From Heterocephalus glaber (Eukaryota; Chordata; Mammalia; Rodentia; Bathyergidae): a stretch of 64,000 nucleotides of DNA. Of the stretch, positions 61,382-64,000 are shown in pieces. Under the pieces are notes generated by a model that searched no databases, was not told the origin of the DNA, and worked only from the letters and a program-made list of their open reading frames with translations. The position numbers were made by a program, and so were the translations under genes. The stretch covers positions 21,720,017-21,784,016 of the forward strand of contig NW_004624732.1 in the NCBI RefSeq assembly GCF_000247695.1, read 5' to 3'. Each line of letters begins with the position of its first letter. The first letter of the stretch is position 1.

Positions 61382-61474
61382 GGGCCTGGGATTTATCTCA
61401 GTGGTTCCTCCACCTGCCTCGCAAGCGCAAGGACCCAAGTTCGATCCTCAGTACAAAAAAAAAAAAAAAAAAAA
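61382..61474 (+). mobile_element. ID-like SINE, sense
   Basis: GGGCCTGGGATTTATCTCAG to GTTCGATCCTCAGTAC plus a pure poly-A tail. Imperfect flanking repeats AATACAGTGATT and AATATGGTGATT. Confidence 0.92.
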
Positions 61475-62830
61475 GAATATGGTGATTTAAAATTTTAAAA
61501 AATTGTAGCGAAACACAAATTGATGTTAATCTCACAAAAATATATCTTCTCACTGTGACTATACCTCTTCCAGTGTTCCTGGCACTTTTTGAAGCAGTTC
61601 TGGGAGTCCTCTTTGATGAATATCTTTAGTTACACTGCCTTTACTGCCTCAATGGCCTGAACCAATTCCAGACATTTTCTTTCATGATCATTTTGACATT
61701 GGGAAAGGGCCATTTTGATTTGAGGAATAAGCTGGATGATGATATATCATAATGTTTTATTTGACAGAAATTGCTGTAGGTACTTGATTAATGAGGTGAA
61801 TGTTTAAATTTAAAAATTACAGTAAAAGACATATTGCTATTAATTTCTCCAAAAATACTATAGTCAAAATATCTTTTTTGCTTGGGACCCTCTTAGTCCA
61901 TTCTTTTTGGCAGTATGTCTTTTACTGCAATGTTGTGGTTATTTTTAATTTAAAAATTCACTAGATTTTTTTATCACCCTTTATATCTAAATATTACTTA
62001 ATTTGTATCCTGTGCATTTTGTTATGTTATATTTTCATATGTACTTAATTTAACATATTATATAATTTCTTTTTTAATTTCCTTTGTGATCTTTAGGATC
62101 TATACAAATAAATGTATTAAATTGTATGTATTTTCAATGTTTCAAGAGTAGTATTTTGTTCATGATATCTAGTTCAGTTGTTTTGGTACAAAAGCACAAT
62201 TTCTATGATATTGATCTTTTCAAATTTATTCAGGTTTGCATTATTACTTGGTGTTACCATACGTCATGATGGGTACACAATGTACACACTATAGAATATC
62301 TATTCTGCTCCTGAGTGAAATGCTTCGGAAGTGTCAGGTGGGTCATGGGGCTTGTTCAGATTTTCTGCATACTTGATCTTCAACCTATTATTAAATATTG
62401 AAAGAAATTATTGAACTCTATAATTATATCTGGGAATTTGTCAATTTAGTTTATCATTTCTTTCAACTTCTGCTTCACATATTTTGAAACTCTGCTTAAG
62501 GAGTTTTTATTGTCCTATTGCTAAGTCTTCTGGAATATACAACATTATTATTAAACAGTCTTTCAGTGTAGTTGTTGTAATATTTTTTATTGGATTTCTA
62601 CTTTGTCTTACATTTGCATAGTTTATTACCTTTTCATTATAATTTGCCTGGTGTATCCTTTCCTGTCTTCTTATTTTTATGTACATTTGTATACTTCGAA
62701 GTAAAATCTTTGTAGACAATATATCACTGGCTTTTGGTTTTCAAATACAATCTGAATCTCTGTAGTTTATTTGTGAAAGGTGGATTCCTGGTTTACTCTG
62801 CTTTGCTCAAGACCTGTAGATCCATAATAT

Positions 62831-64000
62831 TTTCTTGAGAACACTAGTTTTCCCTCTGCCTCGCCTATCCTTGTGTACATGCACTGATGCCTTGCCCCGG
62901 CACTAGCCTCCTTTTGCTTATTATTTTGTGCAAGGTGTACCTAGGTCTTTACATCCCAGTCTCAGGCTTAGAGAGGACTTGTGTGCCTGGGCCGCAGGAT
63001 TGGGGACTTCTCAGAATTTCTTCTTTATTTCAGCCAGTCAGCCCTGTGTTTGGGAACAGGAATGATTTTGGACTGGAGGACTTTCCTGCCCCTCACTCAG
63101 TAGTATTAGATTTCCTCTTGTGTCATGCAGAATGGTATACTGCATAGGACTTCTCGTTCCCCCCATCCCATCCTAGGTACAGACAGCATGATCCACTCCT
63201 TACCCCTATGAACCTTTTTCCTGGCCATGGGGATGAGAGAGCTGACTGTCTCTCCCTCATCAGCATAAACTTTGCTTAACATAAAAGAAAATGTTGCAAA
63301 ATGGAAGGGATTTGAGTTGTCTGTATCAACAATTGGAACTCTCTCTGTTCCTCAAATTTTATCCTGACTATCCAGGGGAAGCCTATGGAAAATAGCTCAT
63401 GGATAACCACAAATGCCTCTTAGGTTTGGGGCTGGTAGTTATTTTACAATGTTGTACTAGATCATACTCAGCCTACAAGAAATCATTTAAATTGTTGCTG
63501 TTTGTGTCTAATTTATTTTTATAGTGGTCACGCCTTTCTCTTGTGCTCTGGTGCCAAAGAAAAAGTTGGTATCCTATCTCTCTTCATAGATATCCATCAT
63601 TCCTTAGAATTCAGTTCAGTTGTTTGCCTTCCAAACTCAACTCTTTAATATACTTTTTCAAAGTACGATCTTTTTCATAGCTGGATTAGGAACATCCTCT
63701 GTGACTTTCTACATTCTAAAAATGTGAGAGTATATATGTACATATTTTAATGTCAGTTTTAGATAATAGAACATGTAAACTTTTAATATTTAAATACAGG
63801 TGACATTATTTGTCCACATTTTGTTTGAGGTTAGTTACTGGCATTTTTGTGATATTAGAGGAAGAATATGACTGCCATTTTTTGAGGTAAAAGATTGAAC
63901 CTGCTCATCTACATGAAATGTCTTTCAAATACTCATTATTTCCATAATATGCAAATAATAAGTAATATTTTAAAGACATCTCTGATGATCCTGATTGTCA
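62831..64000. other. unassigned
   Basis: 62860-63260 is GC-richer, with an 86-codon plus-strand frame (62887-63147) that has a hydrophobic start but no recognisable domain. The remainder is AT-rich and featureless to the window end. Confidence 0.35.

Larger units (their letters stand above)
58800..62830 (-). mobile_element. ancient L1, antisense, with four insertions
   Basis: Complement of old L1 ORF2 and upstream parts in order: TTGATTCATTTTGCATTGAA and AGTGTGAGGAGGTGATAAG (58890-58940), TCTATCCACATGTCTGTTCT (59430), RT region (60480-61200), endonuclease/ORF1-like region (61900-62800). It is interrupted by LTRs at 58975-59290 and 59632-59995 and by SINEs at 60190-60390 and 61382-61474. No frame survives. 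Confidence 0.6.

Noticed and set aside
62887..63147. Plus-strand frame with hydrophobic start as a secreted protein
   Set aside because: Isolated, no Kozak or splice context that I can support, and it lies at the edge of ancient L1 sequence.
1..64000. Prokaryotic or phage defence system, operon, or other novel gene cluster
   Set aside because: Sequence is mammalian intergenic DNA. No clustered long ORFs, ribosome binding sites or operon layout.

Overview
This window looks like gene-poor, AT-rich mammalian nuclear DNA built mainly from layers of retrotransposons. Five things point to a placental mammal, most likely a non-murine rodent. (1) LINE-1 copies of several ages carry the usual ORF1/ORF2 order and a G-rich purine 3' UTR. 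(2) A short ID-like tRNA-derived SINE (body about 75 bp, A box TAGCTCAGTGG, B box GTTCGATCC) is inserted at least eight times in both orientations, often with clean target-site duplications. (3) Monomeric 7SL-derived (B1-like) SINEs and tRNA/7SL composites are present. (4) ERVL-MaLR-like and ERVL/MLT2-like LTRs are present. (5) There is a 100-N scaffold gap. The SINE consensus makes me lean to a castorimorph or related rodent, but this is recollection and was not checked. I see no convincing host coding gene, no structural RNA gene, and no prokaryotic feature of any kind.

Layout. 0.2-0.5 kb: L1 tail. 0.9-1.5 kb: solo LTR. 4.1-9.7 kb: near-full-length antisense L1 with both ORFs broken, a SINE inside ORF2, and a 71-bp tandem repeat in its 5' region. 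11.2-12.8 kb: SINEs and two LTR types around a strong G-quadruplex motif. 14.6-16.4 kb: old L1 and a composite SINE. 17.2-19.4 kb: possible unidentified decayed gene remnant on the minus strand, then an LTR. 19.9-25.3 kb: nested antisense ancient L1s with two SINEs. 28.0-34.2 kb: four younger-subfamily L1 fragments, two with 5'-inversion (twin-priming) structure. 38-41.9 kb: old L1, LTRs and SINEs. 42-44.6 kb: ancient L1 with an ORF1-only fragment embedded in it. 45.7-47.4 kb: an L1 tail with a second inverted L1 tail inserted at its end, then a possible pogo/Tigger-like MITE. 52.2-53.4 kb: LTR, L1 tail and the N gap, whose flanks repeat other parts of the window and look misassembled. 53.5-56.4 kb: an older L1 with an inverted 5' part. 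58.8-62.8 kb: ancient antisense L1 carrying two LTRs and two SINEs.

There are no genes here that work together. What can be recovered is an insertion chronology: ancient L1s first, then ERVL/MaLR LTRs, then the G-rich-tail L1 subfamily, then the ID-like SINE, which interrupts both an L1 and an LTR. All L1 copies seen are dead by truncation, stops or loss of key residues. I found no previously undescribed functional system. The most actionable observation is the probable assembly error at the N gap. The most biologically interesting ones are the L1 5' tandem repeat, the ORF1-only L1 fragment and the inverted L1 tails. Family assignments rest on recognition by eye, and most boundaries are approximate to tens of bases.
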